Part shown: positions 17,779 through 26,919 of the stretch, piece after piece
Numbering within the stretch: position 1 is the first letter of the stretch
Layout: each line of letters begins with the position of its first letter
From: Fibrobacter succinogenes
Lineage (GTDB): Bacteria > Fibrobacterota > Fibrobacteria > Fibrobacterales > Fibrobacteraceae
Reading direction: 5' to 3'
Length of the DNA stretch: 64,000 nucleotides
Assembly (NCBI RefSeq): GCF_902779965.1
Contig: NZ_CACZDK010000007.1
Span: 62,001-126,000 of the forward strand
Made by a program: the position numbers and the translations under genes
The notes under the pieces: generated by a model
Told to the model about the DNA's origin: nothing
The model's input: the letters and a program-made list of their open reading frames with translations, nothing else
The model's database searches: none

Positions 17779-18339
17779 ATGAATAGTTCTAGAGCAAAGC
17801 TTCGCGACGAAGTCTATACGCAGATGATGTGTGCCCAGGCACGTCTTTCCAAAGATCAAAACACGCAAATGGGAGCAGTGCTTGTCAGCGCTGACGGTCG
17901 AGTTATCAGTACCGGTTACAACGGAGCCCCCGCCGGATTCGACGACGAGACGGTACCCTATACGCGAGAAAAACAACTCCTGGCCTACGACCTTTTGGAC
18001 GCAGATACAGGCGACCTCATCAGCCATCACGAATTCGAAGCGAATAAATATCCGTTCATGGTCCATGCCGAAATCAACGCGCTCCATTACGCCCGCGGCA
18101 AGGTGCCTCCCGGTTCCAAGCTCTATGTGATTGGATTCCCATGCGAACGCTGTTCTCTCGACATCAGCCTTTCAGGCGTTGCCGAAGTGTTCGTGACCAA
18201 GGATGATTACGACCCCAAGTCCACGCTGAACAACAGCCGCGACACGGCCTACTACATGTTCGCCCAAGCAGGAATCATCGTGACACTTTGCGGCAAACGC
18301 ATTCGTCCCGTCGTTTCCAAGCCAAAAAAAATAATTTAA
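17779..18339 (+). CDS. Deoxycytidylate deaminase
   Basis: This cytoplasmic zinc enzyme deaminates dCMP to dUMP, feeding dTMP synthesis. It encodes 186 residues. The zinc ligands and catalytic Glu are in VHAEINAL (His-Ala-Glu) and PCERC (the two cysteines). The NTQMGAVLVSADGRVISTGYN region is typical of the ComEB/DCTD group. A -10-like TATATT ends 7 bases before the ATG, so the message is probably leaderless, and no ribosome site is present. It stands alone between minus-strand tetrapyrrole genes. Confidence 0.88.
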   Translation: MNSSRAKLRDEVYTQMMCAQARLSKDQNTQMGAVLVSADGRVISTGYNGAPAGFDDETVPYTREKQLLAYDLLDADTGDLISHHEFEANKYPFMVHAEINALHYARGKVPPGSKLYVIGFPCERCSLDISLSGVAEVFVTKDDYDPKSTLNNSRDTAYYMFAQAGIIVTLCGKRIRPVVSKPKKII

Positions 18340-18387
18340 TAGCCTTTTTGCTGTTCTTTTTCCGAAGCAATTATTATTTTGTAGATC

Positions 18388-19185
18388 ATGAAGATCAAGC
18401 AAAAAGTAAAAATATTTATCAGTATTCTAAGCACCCTATTCTTTTTAGGGTGTGAAGGTTATTATACAAAGATCCATACACTGGACATGACCGTAGCCGA
18501 AGCTCCAGAAGTTCACGGTGCAAATACAAACCAAGATTCACATTCTGCTTCATGGCGCATTACAGGCAAAATAAATTCCGTTCAAGAAAAAGAAATCAAA
18601 GAAACTACAAAAAGAAACAACGAGCATTCCGAAAACACCTATATTACTTATAAAACAGGCGGTATAGATTTCAGCGGCAAAGCAGATTTTCTCTACAAGG
18701 TTGATGGTTTCTTTTTTGGATCCGGTTTGGGATACAGAGATGGAATATACCATCACTTCACTTTTGGAGCAAACCTGCAACACGTTGAATTCGGCCTATT
18801 TTTTGGTCTATACCACCAATATATTGAAATGGATTACAACGCTACAAAATGTGACTACGAATACGACTTGTTCATCCAAAAAACTGAAGAATGCGAAGCA
18901 TACAAAGATAATCAACAAGACTATTTCACAAGTCCATTCATTGGTGCATTTGCAAGTATATATATAGATAAATTCTTTATTAGTTATAGTGCAAGTTTAT
19001 ATTCACCCCGCGTTAAAATTGAAGAGCATAGCCTAGACCTAGCAGCCATCACAACACAGTATATCACAGCGGGAATTAGAATCAACAGATGGATTGAATT
19101 AAGCGCAGGTGCATCAATAACTTATATAAACACACCACAGTGGTACTATGGATTTACGGGCGGAATAAGCATCTACGCCATGTAA
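18388..19185 (+). CDS. Lipoprotein with a predicted beta-rich body, function unknown
   Basis: This encodes 265 residues with a lipoprotein signal (KVKIFISILSTLFFLGC, lipobox FLGC). The mature region alternates aromatic and polar residues with many Gly turns (DFLYKVDGFFFGSGLGYRDG, FGANLQHVEFGLFFGLYHQY), the look of an outer-membrane beta-barrel or a barrel-like surface protein. The C-terminus INRWIELSAGASITYIN also fits strands. The gene at 21608 has the same general look, so they may be distant relatives. No family recognised. Confidence 0.6.
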   Translation: MKIKQKVKIFISILSTLFFLGCEGYYTKIHTLDMTVAEAPEVHGANTNQDSHSASWRITGKINSVQEKEIKETTKRNNEHSENTYITYKTGGIDFSGKADFLYKVDGFFFGSGLGYRDGIYHHFTFGANLQHVEFGLFFGLYHQYIEMDYNATKCDYEYDLFIQKTEECEAYKDNQQDYFTSPFIGAFASIYIDKFFISYSASLYSPRVKIEEHSLDLAAITTQYITAGIRINRWIELSAGASITYINTPQWYYGFTGGISIYAM

Positions 19186-19229
19186 CCGTCAATAAAAGAA
19201 TTTACATCCCCAATTTAGTCATAAACTAT

Positions 19230-20183
19230 TTACAACTGTTCTTGAATTTTTTGGGCTAGCGCAATGCCCAATTTTTTTGATTGCAGCACAAAATCCACAG
19301 TATTCAAATCAAGGTTTCCGACTACTTCTGCACGGAGCAACTTTTCAGATTTTTCGTCCCAGTAAATGCCACGAATTTTTAAAGTCGGAGCAGTTTCAGA
19401 ATCGAGATGGAATCCGTCCTCATTGCAAACAATTTCTGCAAAACTTGCCACCGGGAATTGACAGCCCGCATTGAGCGCCTTCAAGTAAGACATTTCCGCG
19501 GAAGCAATGCAATAAGTCGCGACATCGTTCGCACGAGCGAGAATTTGTGCGAGGTCGCTTCGACCAGGCTCTGCGACCTTTTCCGATAAAGTTTCAATCG
19601 CTAAAATTCCCTGACCGCTGGCGGGGAGCACCTGGTCCGTGCTAAAGTATTCCGTCACTTGGTCTGCAAGGCCCATGCGTTTGAGGCCGGCCGCCGCTAG
19701 CACAACTCCATCAAGTTCCGCAAGTTTACCAATGCGTGTCTGGATGTTTCCGCGAATCGGCACATATTCCAAATCCGGGCGGAGCGCTTTCAATTGGACG
19801 ATACGACGAATGCTACCTGTTCCGACGCGAGCACCAGCCGGCAAATCCATAAAGCGAACGCCTGCAGCACCACCGCGCGCAAGGAATGCATCACGCGGGT
19901 CTTCACGCTTCAAGACTGCGGCAAGCTTGAACTGCGGCAGCACTTCGGCCGGCATGTCCTTAAGACTGTGAATAGCAATGTCAGCGCGATTTTCGAGGAG
20001 CGCAATTTCAAGTTCCTTGATGAACACGCCCTTGCCGCCAAAACTCGAAAGCGACTTGTCCAAACGGCGATCACCTTCAGTTGTCATGGAGACAAGCTCG
20101 TAAGGCACGCCGATAACCTCGGCAGCCATCGTTGTCTGAGCCAAGGCCAAAGCACTTTTGCGAGTTGCTACACGAAGTTTCAT
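19230..20183 (-). CDS. hemC: Hydroxymethylbilane synthase (porphobilinogen deaminase)
   Basis: This enzyme polymerises four porphobilinogens to hydroxymethylbilane. It encodes 317 residues. KLRVATRKSALALAQ opens the protein; the cofactor-bearing cysteine is in LNAGCQFPVAS; GTGSIRRIVQLKALRPDLE and IRGNIQTRIGKL are conserved substrate-binding segments. It starts 8 bases after hemA stops, with GGGGGAG before the ATG, so hemA-hemC form one message. The Ala-to-Cys region is intact and the enzyme looks functional. Confidence 0.94.
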   Translation of the reverse strand: MKLRVATRKSALALAQTTMAAEVIGVPYELVSMTTEGDRRLDKSLSSFGGKGVFIKELEIALLENRADIAIHSLKDMPAEVLPQFKLAAVLKREDPRDAFLARGGAAGVRFMDLPAGARVGTGSIRRIVQLKALRPDLEYVPIRGNIQTRIGKLAELDGVVLAAAGLKRMGLADQVTEYFSTDQVLPASGQGILAIETLSEKVAEPGRSDLAQILARANDVATYCIASAEMSYLKALNAGCQFPVASFAEIVCNEDGFHLDSETAPTLKIRGIYWDEKSEKLLRAEVVGNLDLNTVDFVLQSKKLGIALAQKIQEQL

Positions 20184-20191
20184 CGCTCCCC

Positions 20192-21451
20192 CTAATTACA
20201 TTTACGAAGACATTTCAAATACGTCAACACGTCTTCGACTGAATTCGAATCTTTTATCTTGTACAAATAATCATTAGCCATTTTTTTGGCAAAGCGTTCA
20301 TACATCATCTGGATGCGCTTTTTGTCCGCATCAGACACATCTGGGAGCGAGCGCAACAACTTTTCAGATTCTTCATTCGCAGTCGCCACCATTTTTTCGG
20401 CAAAGACATGGATATCCTTTGCAATATCGTCCATGCGATACCACTGCATAAAATCTTCGATACCTTGTTGCAAAATCTTTTGCGCAGCTTCAAGCTCAAT
20501 CATTCGCAAACGACGGTTTTCAGACACAATTTGTTTCAAATCATCAACGCAAACATATTGCACACCGGGCAAATCGCCAATTGAAGATTCCGCATTGCGC
20601 GGATTCGCGAGGTCAACGACAAGGCGTTTTGAAGCGGCAGTCTTTTGGGCTACTTCGGTAGATTCCGCGACCTGAATCGCCTTTTCAAATTTTTCCTTCG
20701 TGATAATCGGTTCCTGGCTTGCGCTGCAAAGGATTAGCACATCGCTCTTGCCCACAACACTATAGCGGTCTTCGAATCGAACAGGCGTCAAAACATCACC
20801 GAACTTTTCCGCATTGGTAAATGTTCTGCTGCTCGCAAAAATCTTCGTCGTATTCTCTTGTACGTACTTTAGCATGAGCGAACCCATTTCGCCAAGCCCC
20901 ACAATATAAACAGTGCGATTTTCCAAATCGTCAAAAGTCTTTTGCACCTGCTTCATCGCCAAAAACGGGATGTTGCAGCTGAGCTTGCTCAAGTTCGTTT
21001 CGGTCTTGATGCGCTTTGTCGTGTGGATGGCGCTCTGGAAAAGTTTATTCAAACTGTTGCCCGTCGCCTTGAGCTGGTGCGCTGTTTCGTAAGCACGGTC
21101 GATTTGGTGCAAAATCTGATCTTCACCCATTGCCACGGAATCAAGCCCCGCACACACGTTCATCACATGATGCACAACATCCTCGCCAGCCTTCGTGTAG
21201 AAGAACTTTGCAAAATCATCATAGCTCTGGTGCGCAAGTCCGCAAACATAACGAACCAATTCGGCAGTATCCAAATCGCGATCGCTTGCGACATAAACTT
21301 CAGTGCGGTTACAAGTAGCAAGAATCAAAAGCTCGTCAAACGGAGAATGACTCAATGCCTCCGTCTTAACGTCCATCGGAATATAAAACTTTTCGCGAAT
21401 TGCGATTTCTGCCACCTTGTGGCTCATTCCTGCCATATAAATCTTGCGCAT
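20192..21451 (-). CDS. hemA: Glutamyl-tRNA reductase
   Basis: This enzyme reduces glutamyl-tRNA to glutamate-1-semialdehyde, the first committed step of the C5 route. It encodes 419 residues. The catalytic cysteine is Cys47 in LLILATCNRTEVYVAS. The NADPH-binding VYIVGLGEMGSLMLKYV and a C-terminal dimerisation helix region follow. The ATG of MRKIYMAGMSHK is chosen; 21 extra upstream codons have no family match. It is co-transcribed with hemC. Its presence shows that aminolevulinate is made from glutamate, not from glycine and succinyl-CoA. Confidence 0.94.
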   Translation of the reverse strand: MRKIYMAGMSHKVAEIAIREKFYIPMDVKTEALSHSPFDELLILATCNRTEVYVASDRDLDTAELVRYVCGLAHQSYDDFAKFFYTKAGEDVVHHVMNVCAGLDSVAMGEDQILHQIDRAYETAHQLKATGNSLNKLFQSAIHTTKRIKTETNLSKLSCNIPFLAMKQVQKTFDDLENRTVYIVGLGEMGSLMLKYVQENTTKIFASSRTFTNAEKFGDVLTPVRFEDRYSVVGKSDVLILCSASQEPIITKEKFEKAIQVAESTEVAQKTAASKRLVVDLANPRNAESSIGDLPGVQYVCVDDLKQIVSENRRLRMIELEAAQKILQQGIEDFMQWYRMDDIAKDIHVFAEKMVATANEESEKLLRSLPDVSDADKKRIQMMYERFAKKMANDYLYKIKDSNSVEDVLTYLKCLRKCN

Positions 21452-21607
21452 GATCCAAAGATAGAAAAAATAAACTCCACCACACGCAATATAGGGGATT
21501 TCACTATGACACAAGTACTTTCTTAATTGAAAAATACTTTTTCTTTCAAAAAAATATTATATATAAATTTATAGAAACTGAATTACTTGGCTAGGATATT
21601 CAAGAGC

Positions 21608-22255
21608 ATGATAAAAAGAATTTTCTCCAGCGCTATTATTTCGTTAGTTTTCGCATCGCAAGCCAACGCTTGGGATATGGGTACATATGTCGAAAACGCT
21701 CAAGCCGGAGAAGGCATCAAAACGGATTCAACGTGGAAAAAAAGCGAAACACAGACTGCAAAAAAAGATTTGAGCATGCAAACGGGCTTTCAAGAAGACA
21801 AAGTCAAGCATCATAGCATTTCATTTACATACGGAATACTCACACTTAGCGACTTTGCCGCAATGCACATTTCTGCATTCACAGAACTTTTCTCTTTAGG
21901 TCATGAAAAACTTCCCGTATCCATGTATGGAGCTTATTCAATAAATTATGGTTATAAGTTCAATGAAGTCGTAGAAACAGGCTTAATTTTCAATTACGCG
22001 CATCCTTTTAAAAAAGGCTCCTTTTACACAATCATGCCTAAAATCAAATTAAATTGCAACTATGAAGGTTATGTCAACCCGTTCGTAGAACTAAATGCAG
22101 GAATCATTTTTTCTGATTTTTTACCAGATATTTTTCCGGCATTTCACATCACATTTATAGGAATCGAAATTGGTCGAACATTCCCGATTACTCTTGGCTT
22201 ACTCGGTTTTGGACAACAAGGCGTTGCATACGCCGGTTTAGGATACAGATTCTAG
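21608..22255 (+). CDS. Secreted or outer-membrane protein, function unknown
   Basis: This encodes 215 residues with a cleavable signal peptide (MIKRIFSSAIISLVFASQANA). The mature protein has an N-terminal Lys/Gln-rich segment and then alternating strands rich in aromatic residues and glycine, ending GVAYAGLGYRF, an outer-membrane-barrel-like C-terminal phenylalanine. It converges on the ahbA/B-like gene with only 4 bases between the stops. Family unknown. Confidence 0.6.
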   Translation: MIKRIFSSAIISLVFASQANAWDMGTYVENAQAGEGIKTDSTWKKSETQTAKKDLSMQTGFQEDKVKHHSISFTYGILTLSDFAAMHISAFTELFSLGHEKLPVSMYGAYSINYGYKFNEVVETGLIFNYAHPFKKGSFYTIMPKIKLNCNYEGYVNPFVELNAGIIFSDFLPDIFPAFHITFIGIEIGRTFPITLGLLGFGQQGVAYAGLGYRF

Positions 22256-22259
22256 AAAC

Positions 22260-23450
22260 TCAAGCAAAAAACTTGAAGCTCGTCTTCTTGAGTTCGCGAA
22301 CGGAATTCAGCACGACAAATTCAACAGAAGATTGTTGTAGCGCGCTCAAGGCATTCACGCAATCGGCAATGATTTGATCCAAAAGTTCCGCAGAATTGGC
22401 GTGCATCATCGCATATACGTTGTACGGAAATCCTTCAAAAGACGGACGCTCATAGCAATGAGAAATATGCGGATTCGAAGCAAGAAGCGAGCCCGCTTGC
22501 GCAATCAAATCACAAGACTTTACAGGATCCTTCGTAGCTTCGCCACTCAGGATGACGTTACTACCCCTTCCTACTTCCGACTTCCTACTGTCTACTATTC
22601 TAAAGCAAACCATTGCGTTAAAAGCAAAACCAGCATCTTGATGCCGCAGAATAGCTCCAAAACGACGCATACGTTTGGCGTCAATATCTTCGCGGAGTTC
22701 TTCGCACGAAACGCCCCAATCCTTGAACGGAGTGAGCGAATGCGGAATATCTTCACAAGCCGTGCGAATACGGATTTTGTCAGATTCGGAGAGATCGACC
22801 GCAGTCTTCCTGAATTCACTGGATTCTTCCAACCAAGCGTCAACACGAGAAATAATGGTTCCCCTACGCTTCGCTTCGAGGATGACAAGGTTGTCAGAAT
22901 GACGTTCCGTCCCTCTCTCGTCGCTATTCCTGCCTACTGCCAACTGTCTACTGTCTACTGGCACGCTAGCGCCTTTCATCACCGTATTGATTTTAAACTT
23001 TCGCGTTGCCGACATCACATGCACATCGTGCAAATCCGTCTTCGCGCAAACGCGGTCCACAACAGCCTGGATTGCGGATTCATTTTCGGCAATGACCGTA
23101 AACCAAACATTGTATTCGTGACTGCGGATGTAATTATGCGTAATCGAGGGTTCGCTCATCACGACGGTGGCAAAATTTTCCATCGCCGTCTGCGCATGCG
23201 GTTCTGCAGAAAAATCAAGCGATGACGTCAGAACCTTCCCCGCGCAAAGTCTCGAAATAAAGCCCAGCTTTTTGGAATCGTAAACGCCACCAATACGGCG
23301 AATCACGCCAGAGGCGCGCATTTTCTCAACGGCATCGAAAACCGTGGTTTCATCTGAGCCGATTTTTTCCGCAAGGACAGCGTACGGACGTTCCGCCAAC
23401 GGGAACGCATCCTGAATCACATCGAGAATCTGCTGTTCAAAAGAGTTCAT
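22260..23450 (-). CDS. Siroheme decarboxylase, AhbA and AhbB-like halves fused
   Basis: This 396-residue protein has two Lrp/AsnC-type units. The N-terminal half (about 1-160) has a winged helix and GVIRRIGGVYDSKKLGF; the C-terminal half (about 205-396) has KRMRRFGAILRHQDAGFAFNAM. In the siroheme-dependent heme pathway AhbA and AhbB form a complex that decarboxylates siroheme to 12,18-didecarboxysiroheme; here both lie on one chain. Two segments are repeat-encoded: about 163-200 (VDSRQLAVG, DERGTERHSDN, VILEAKRRG) and 285-308 (VDSRKSEVG, VILSGEATKDP). Heme d1 NirD/L proteins are the nearest alternative, but no nir genes are present. It follows ahbC on the same strand. Confidence 0.8.
   Translation of the reverse strand: MNSFEQQILDVIQDAFPLAERPYAVLAEKIGSDETTVFDAVEKMRASGVIRRIGGVYDSKKLGFISRLCAGKVLTSSLDFSAEPHAQTAMENFATVVMSEPSITHNYIRSHEYNVWFTVIAENESAIQAVVDRVCAKTDLHDVHVMSATRKFKINTVMKGASVPVDSRQLAVGRNSDERGTERHSDNLVILEAKRRGTIISRVDAWLEESSEFRKTAVDLSESDKIRIRTACEDIPHSLTPFKDWGVSCEELREDIDAKRMRRFGAILRHQDAGFAFNAMVCFRIVDSRKSEVGRGSNVILSGEATKDPVKSCDLIAQAGSLLASNPHISHCYERPSFEGFPYNVYAMMHANSAELLDQIIADCVNALSALQQSSVEFVVLNSVRELKKTSFKFFA
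22525..22600 (-). repeat. Two adjacent intragenic repeats in the ahbB half
   Basis: 22565-22600 is a GTAGACA/GTAGGAA heptad array encoding VDSRKSEVG. 22525-22556 is a GTCATCCTGAGTGGCGAAGC element ending GGATCC, encoding VILSGEATKDP. In frame. Confidence 0.8.
22858..22961 (-). repeat. Cluster of intragenic repeats in the inter-domain linker
   Basis: 22928-22961 is a GTAGACA heptad array (VDSRQLAVG); 22903-22925 is a GACGAGAGAGGGACGGAAC relative of the GACGARA heptads; 22858-22885 is a GTCATCCTCGAAGCGAAGCG element (VILEAKRRG). They make up most of the linker between the two AsnC-type units. Confidence 0.75.
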
Positions 23451-23520
23451 GGATCCTATCGGTCGTGCACTCCCTCCAGGATGACAACCTTCCTACTTCC
23501 TACGGTCTACTTCCTACTAA
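23451..23520 (-). repeat. Repeats between ahbC and ahbA/B, including the ahbC stop codon
   Basis: 23488-23520 is a heptad array (GTAGGAA, GTAGACC, GTAGGAA units) and supplies the TAG stop of ahbC at 23517-23519. 23451-23485 is a GTCATCCTGGAGGG...GGATCC element. Confidence 0.8.
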
Positions 23521-24689
23521 ATTCCCACTTCTTCATCCGTCAAATAGCAAGCCGGATCTTCGGCCCAGAAGTCGCCAGTCACCGCTTCGGCACGCGTGCG
23601 GAAATTGCCGTTGCACAAATTCAGGAACTTGCAATTCGGGCAACGTCCCTTGAGTATCGGCTTACGGTTCTTGAGACCCGCCATAATCGAGTTCGATTCG
23701 TCCGTCCAAATGTCGCCAAAGTTGCGTTCGCGAACATTTCCGAGCGTGATATATTGCGTAAACTGGTCCGGATGCACGTTACCGACGCTATCGATATTGC
23801 CAAAAGCCATACCGCTGCGGTTTCCGCCATTGCGTTGGATCAAATCCAGAACAATCTTCGCGCGTTCCGGATCTTCACGTTTCATACGCTGGTACAGATA
23901 AACGGCATCTGCATGGTTGTCGACTGTCAAAATTTCTTTGTTCACGCCGCGCTTCTTAAAATCCAAAGTGCGATCGATAATCAAGTCCATCGTCTTGCGG
24001 CTTTCTTCGTGATTCAAGTCGTTCTCGACCATCGCACTTCCGCGACCGCTATAGACAAGGTGATAGAAACAAACTCTATCAATGTTTTCCGCTTCGAGCA
24101 AATCAAAAATCGCATTCAGGTCCTGCACGTTGTAACGCGTAATCGTAAAACGCAGCCCAACCTTCTGGCCCGTCGCCACACAATTGCGGATACCACGCAA
24201 AGCCAACTGGTACGCACCCGGCTTACCGCGGAACTTGTCGTGAGTTTCTTCGCAACCATCCAAGCTGATGCCCACATAGCCCACGCCCATCGCCTTGAGC
24301 TTCTGGGCCACATCCGGTGTAATGCAAGTGCCGTTCGTCGAAATCGTCGGACGGATGCCCTTGCTTGCCGCGTAGTTCGCGAGTTCAAAAAAATCCGGGC
24401 GCAAAAGCGGTTCGCCACCGCTGAACAACAGCACCGGCACTTTAAATTCCGCCAGCTGATCAATAAGCTTGATTCCCTCTTCGTGCGAAAGTTCGTTCTG
24501 GTACTTGATAGCCTCGGAACGAGCATAGCAATGCACGCACTTCAAATTGCAAGTCTTGGTGCAATTCCACACCACCACCGGACCACGGCCCGGACCCACA
24601 CCGTTCTTAGATTCGTGAGCACGCGGTTCGTAACGAAGAGAATCCCCAAAGTTCGGGGAATCCATCAAAAGCTTAGTAATACTGATCAT
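23517..24689 (-). CDS. ahbC: Radical SAM 12,18-didecarboxysiroheme deacetylase (AhbC-like)
   Basis: This 390-residue radical SAM enzyme should remove two acetate groups from didecarboxysiroheme to give Fe-coproporphyrin III. The [4Fe-4S] motif is CTKTCNLKCVHC (CxxxCxxC after VVVWN), GGEP is in LLFSGGEPLLRP, and a C-terminal cysteine cluster (CPNCKFLNLCNG...DPACY) suggests an auxiliary cluster of the SPASM type. The N-terminus ISITKLLMDSPNFGDSLRY matches the AhbC style rather than NirJ. It lies 21 bases after tgt and upstream of the siroheme decarboxylase, the enzyme that supplies its substrate. Confidence 0.83.
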   Translation of the reverse strand: MISITKLLMDSPNFGDSLRYEPRAHESKNGVGPGRGPVVVWNCTKTCNLKCVHCYARSEAIKYQNELSHEEGIKLIDQLAEFKVPVLLFSGGEPLLRPDFFELANYAASKGIRPTISTNGTCITPDVAQKLKAMGVGYVGISLDGCEETHDKFRGKPGAYQLALRGIRNCVATGQKVGLRFTITRYNVQDLNAIFDLLEAENIDRVCFYHLVYSGRGSAMVENDLNHEESRKTMDLIIDRTLDFKKRGVNKEILTVDNHADAVYLYQRMKREDPERAKIVLDLIQRNGGNRSGMAFGNIDSVGNVHPDQFTQYITLGNVRERNFGDIWTDESNSIMAGLKNRKPILKGRCPNCKFLNLCNGNFRTRAEAVTGDFWAEDPACYLTDEEVGI

Positions 24690-24710
24690 GATGCGCCAAA
24701 TGTAGAAATT

Positions 24711-25880
<1,170 letters not shown>

Positions 25881-25887
25881 TTATTTT

Positions 25888-25924
25888 TATGGATCCCGTC
25901 GCCCTTGCGGGCTCCAGGATGACG
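25888..25924 (-). repeat. Dispersed repeat upstream of tgt
   Basis: GTCATCCTGGAGCCCGCAAG then GGATCC; a hairpin-forming member (GCCCGCAAGGGC) of the GTCAT...GGATCC family. Confidence 0.7.
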
Positions 25925-25930
25925 ACACCG

Positions 25931-26098
25931 TTACGACTTTTCGAGTTTCGGCATTCTATTTCGCGGGGTCAAATGGCGCATTGCCTTTTTACCCGTATGC
26001 GTGGGCAAAACTTTCTGGCTTGCAGAAAGAGTATGCTCAATTTTGTTTTCGCCAAGAGGACGAAACTGTCCCGTTAAGAGATTGTGGTCGATAGCCAT
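25931..26098 (-). CDS. 55-residue basic protein, function unknown
   Basis: This short gene encodes 55 residues starting MAIDHNLLTGQFRPLG and ending RMPKLEKS. AGGAG stands 5 bases before the ATG, which is ideal, and an AT-rich TATATT-containing region lies upstream. The protein is rich in Lys, Arg and His, with no membrane segment. It precedes tgt by 77 bases on the same strand, with only a dispersed repeat between. No family recognised, but the ribosome site and codon use argue for a real gene. Confidence 0.6.
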   Translation of the reverse strand: MAIDHNLLTGQFRPLGENKIEHTLSASQKVLPTHTGKKAMRHLTPRNRMPKLEKS

Positions 26099-26147
26099 AG
26101 GAGCTCCTAATGTTTTTGATGGTGATGTAGCTAATATAATATAATTT

Positions 26148-26756
26148 TTAAAATTTTTTTTGGATGCACCTCACAGATAACGCAAAATTCTCGTATGTTT
26201 CATCAAAAGATGCGCTAGAACGCCCATTTTCGAACATCACACTGTAAGCATTGCGCCCCCGAACCTCGTCTCGGGTCCAAAAATAAGCGTAATTTTCAAA
26301 AAAGCTAAAATATTCCATGTAGTAATATCCGCCCTGAATTTCGGAGATAAAACCACGCGATTTTAGAGAATCCGCAGCGTTTTTAAGACCACCCACCGAT
26401 GCAAACAAGCTATCGAAATCAGCTTTGGACGGAAGTTCCCAGTCATCTGGGCAAGCGTTCATCGCCACATTCCATTGGTATAGCCGCCCCTGTTTTTCAC
26501 AGTAATCATCACTATTATTAAAACACCCAGACCATCCGCGAACAGAATCTGCAACGTTATCCAATTTTTCTTGATAATTGAGATTTTCGGCCATCCATAC
26601 TCGCCCACCGATATCTACAGTTTTATACGTTTGCTGGTCACGTGAATCGACAAAGAAATTTGCTCGAAATTCCGCACCGGACGGAGTCGAATCAGAGCAG
26701 GCCAAAATGCCAACAACAAGCAAAGCGAAGCCACAAATTCCTATTTTATCTTTCAT
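26148..26756 (-). CDS. FISUMP-domain lipoprotein
   Basis: This encodes 202 residues: a lipoprotein signal (FALLVVGILAC) and one Fibrobacter succinogenes major paralogous domain. Diagnostic segments are FVDSRDQQTYKTVDIGGRVWMAENLNY, split as DSRDQQTYKTVDIGG and RVWMAENLNY, then GRLYQWNVAMNACPDDWELPS and a C-terminal ALSVRCIQ. The family is expanded in Fibrobacter and thought to act at the cell surface; a specific role is not known. Four cysteines could form disulfides. It is a single-gene unit. Confidence 0.88.
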   Translation of the reverse strand: MKDKIGICGFALLVVGILACSDSTPSGAEFRANFFVDSRDQQTYKTVDIGGRVWMAENLNYQEKLDNVADSVRGWSGCFNNSDDYCEKQGRLYQWNVAMNACPDDWELPSKADFDSLFASVGGLKNAADSLKSRGFISEIQGGYYYMEYFSFFENYAYFWTRDEVRGRNAYSVMFENGRSSASFDETYENFALSVRCIQKKF

Positions 26757-26919
26757 ACAATTAAAATAAGTTTTTTAATAGAATTTTTTCATTCTTGCGA
26801 CAACAACTAAACCTTATTTTCTACTAACAAACAACTCATAACCAATAACAATTTTCTATATTTGTGCGTCGGAACGACGATTTGATGAACAAACCGCCAC
26901 GGTTAATACGAGGCACTCG

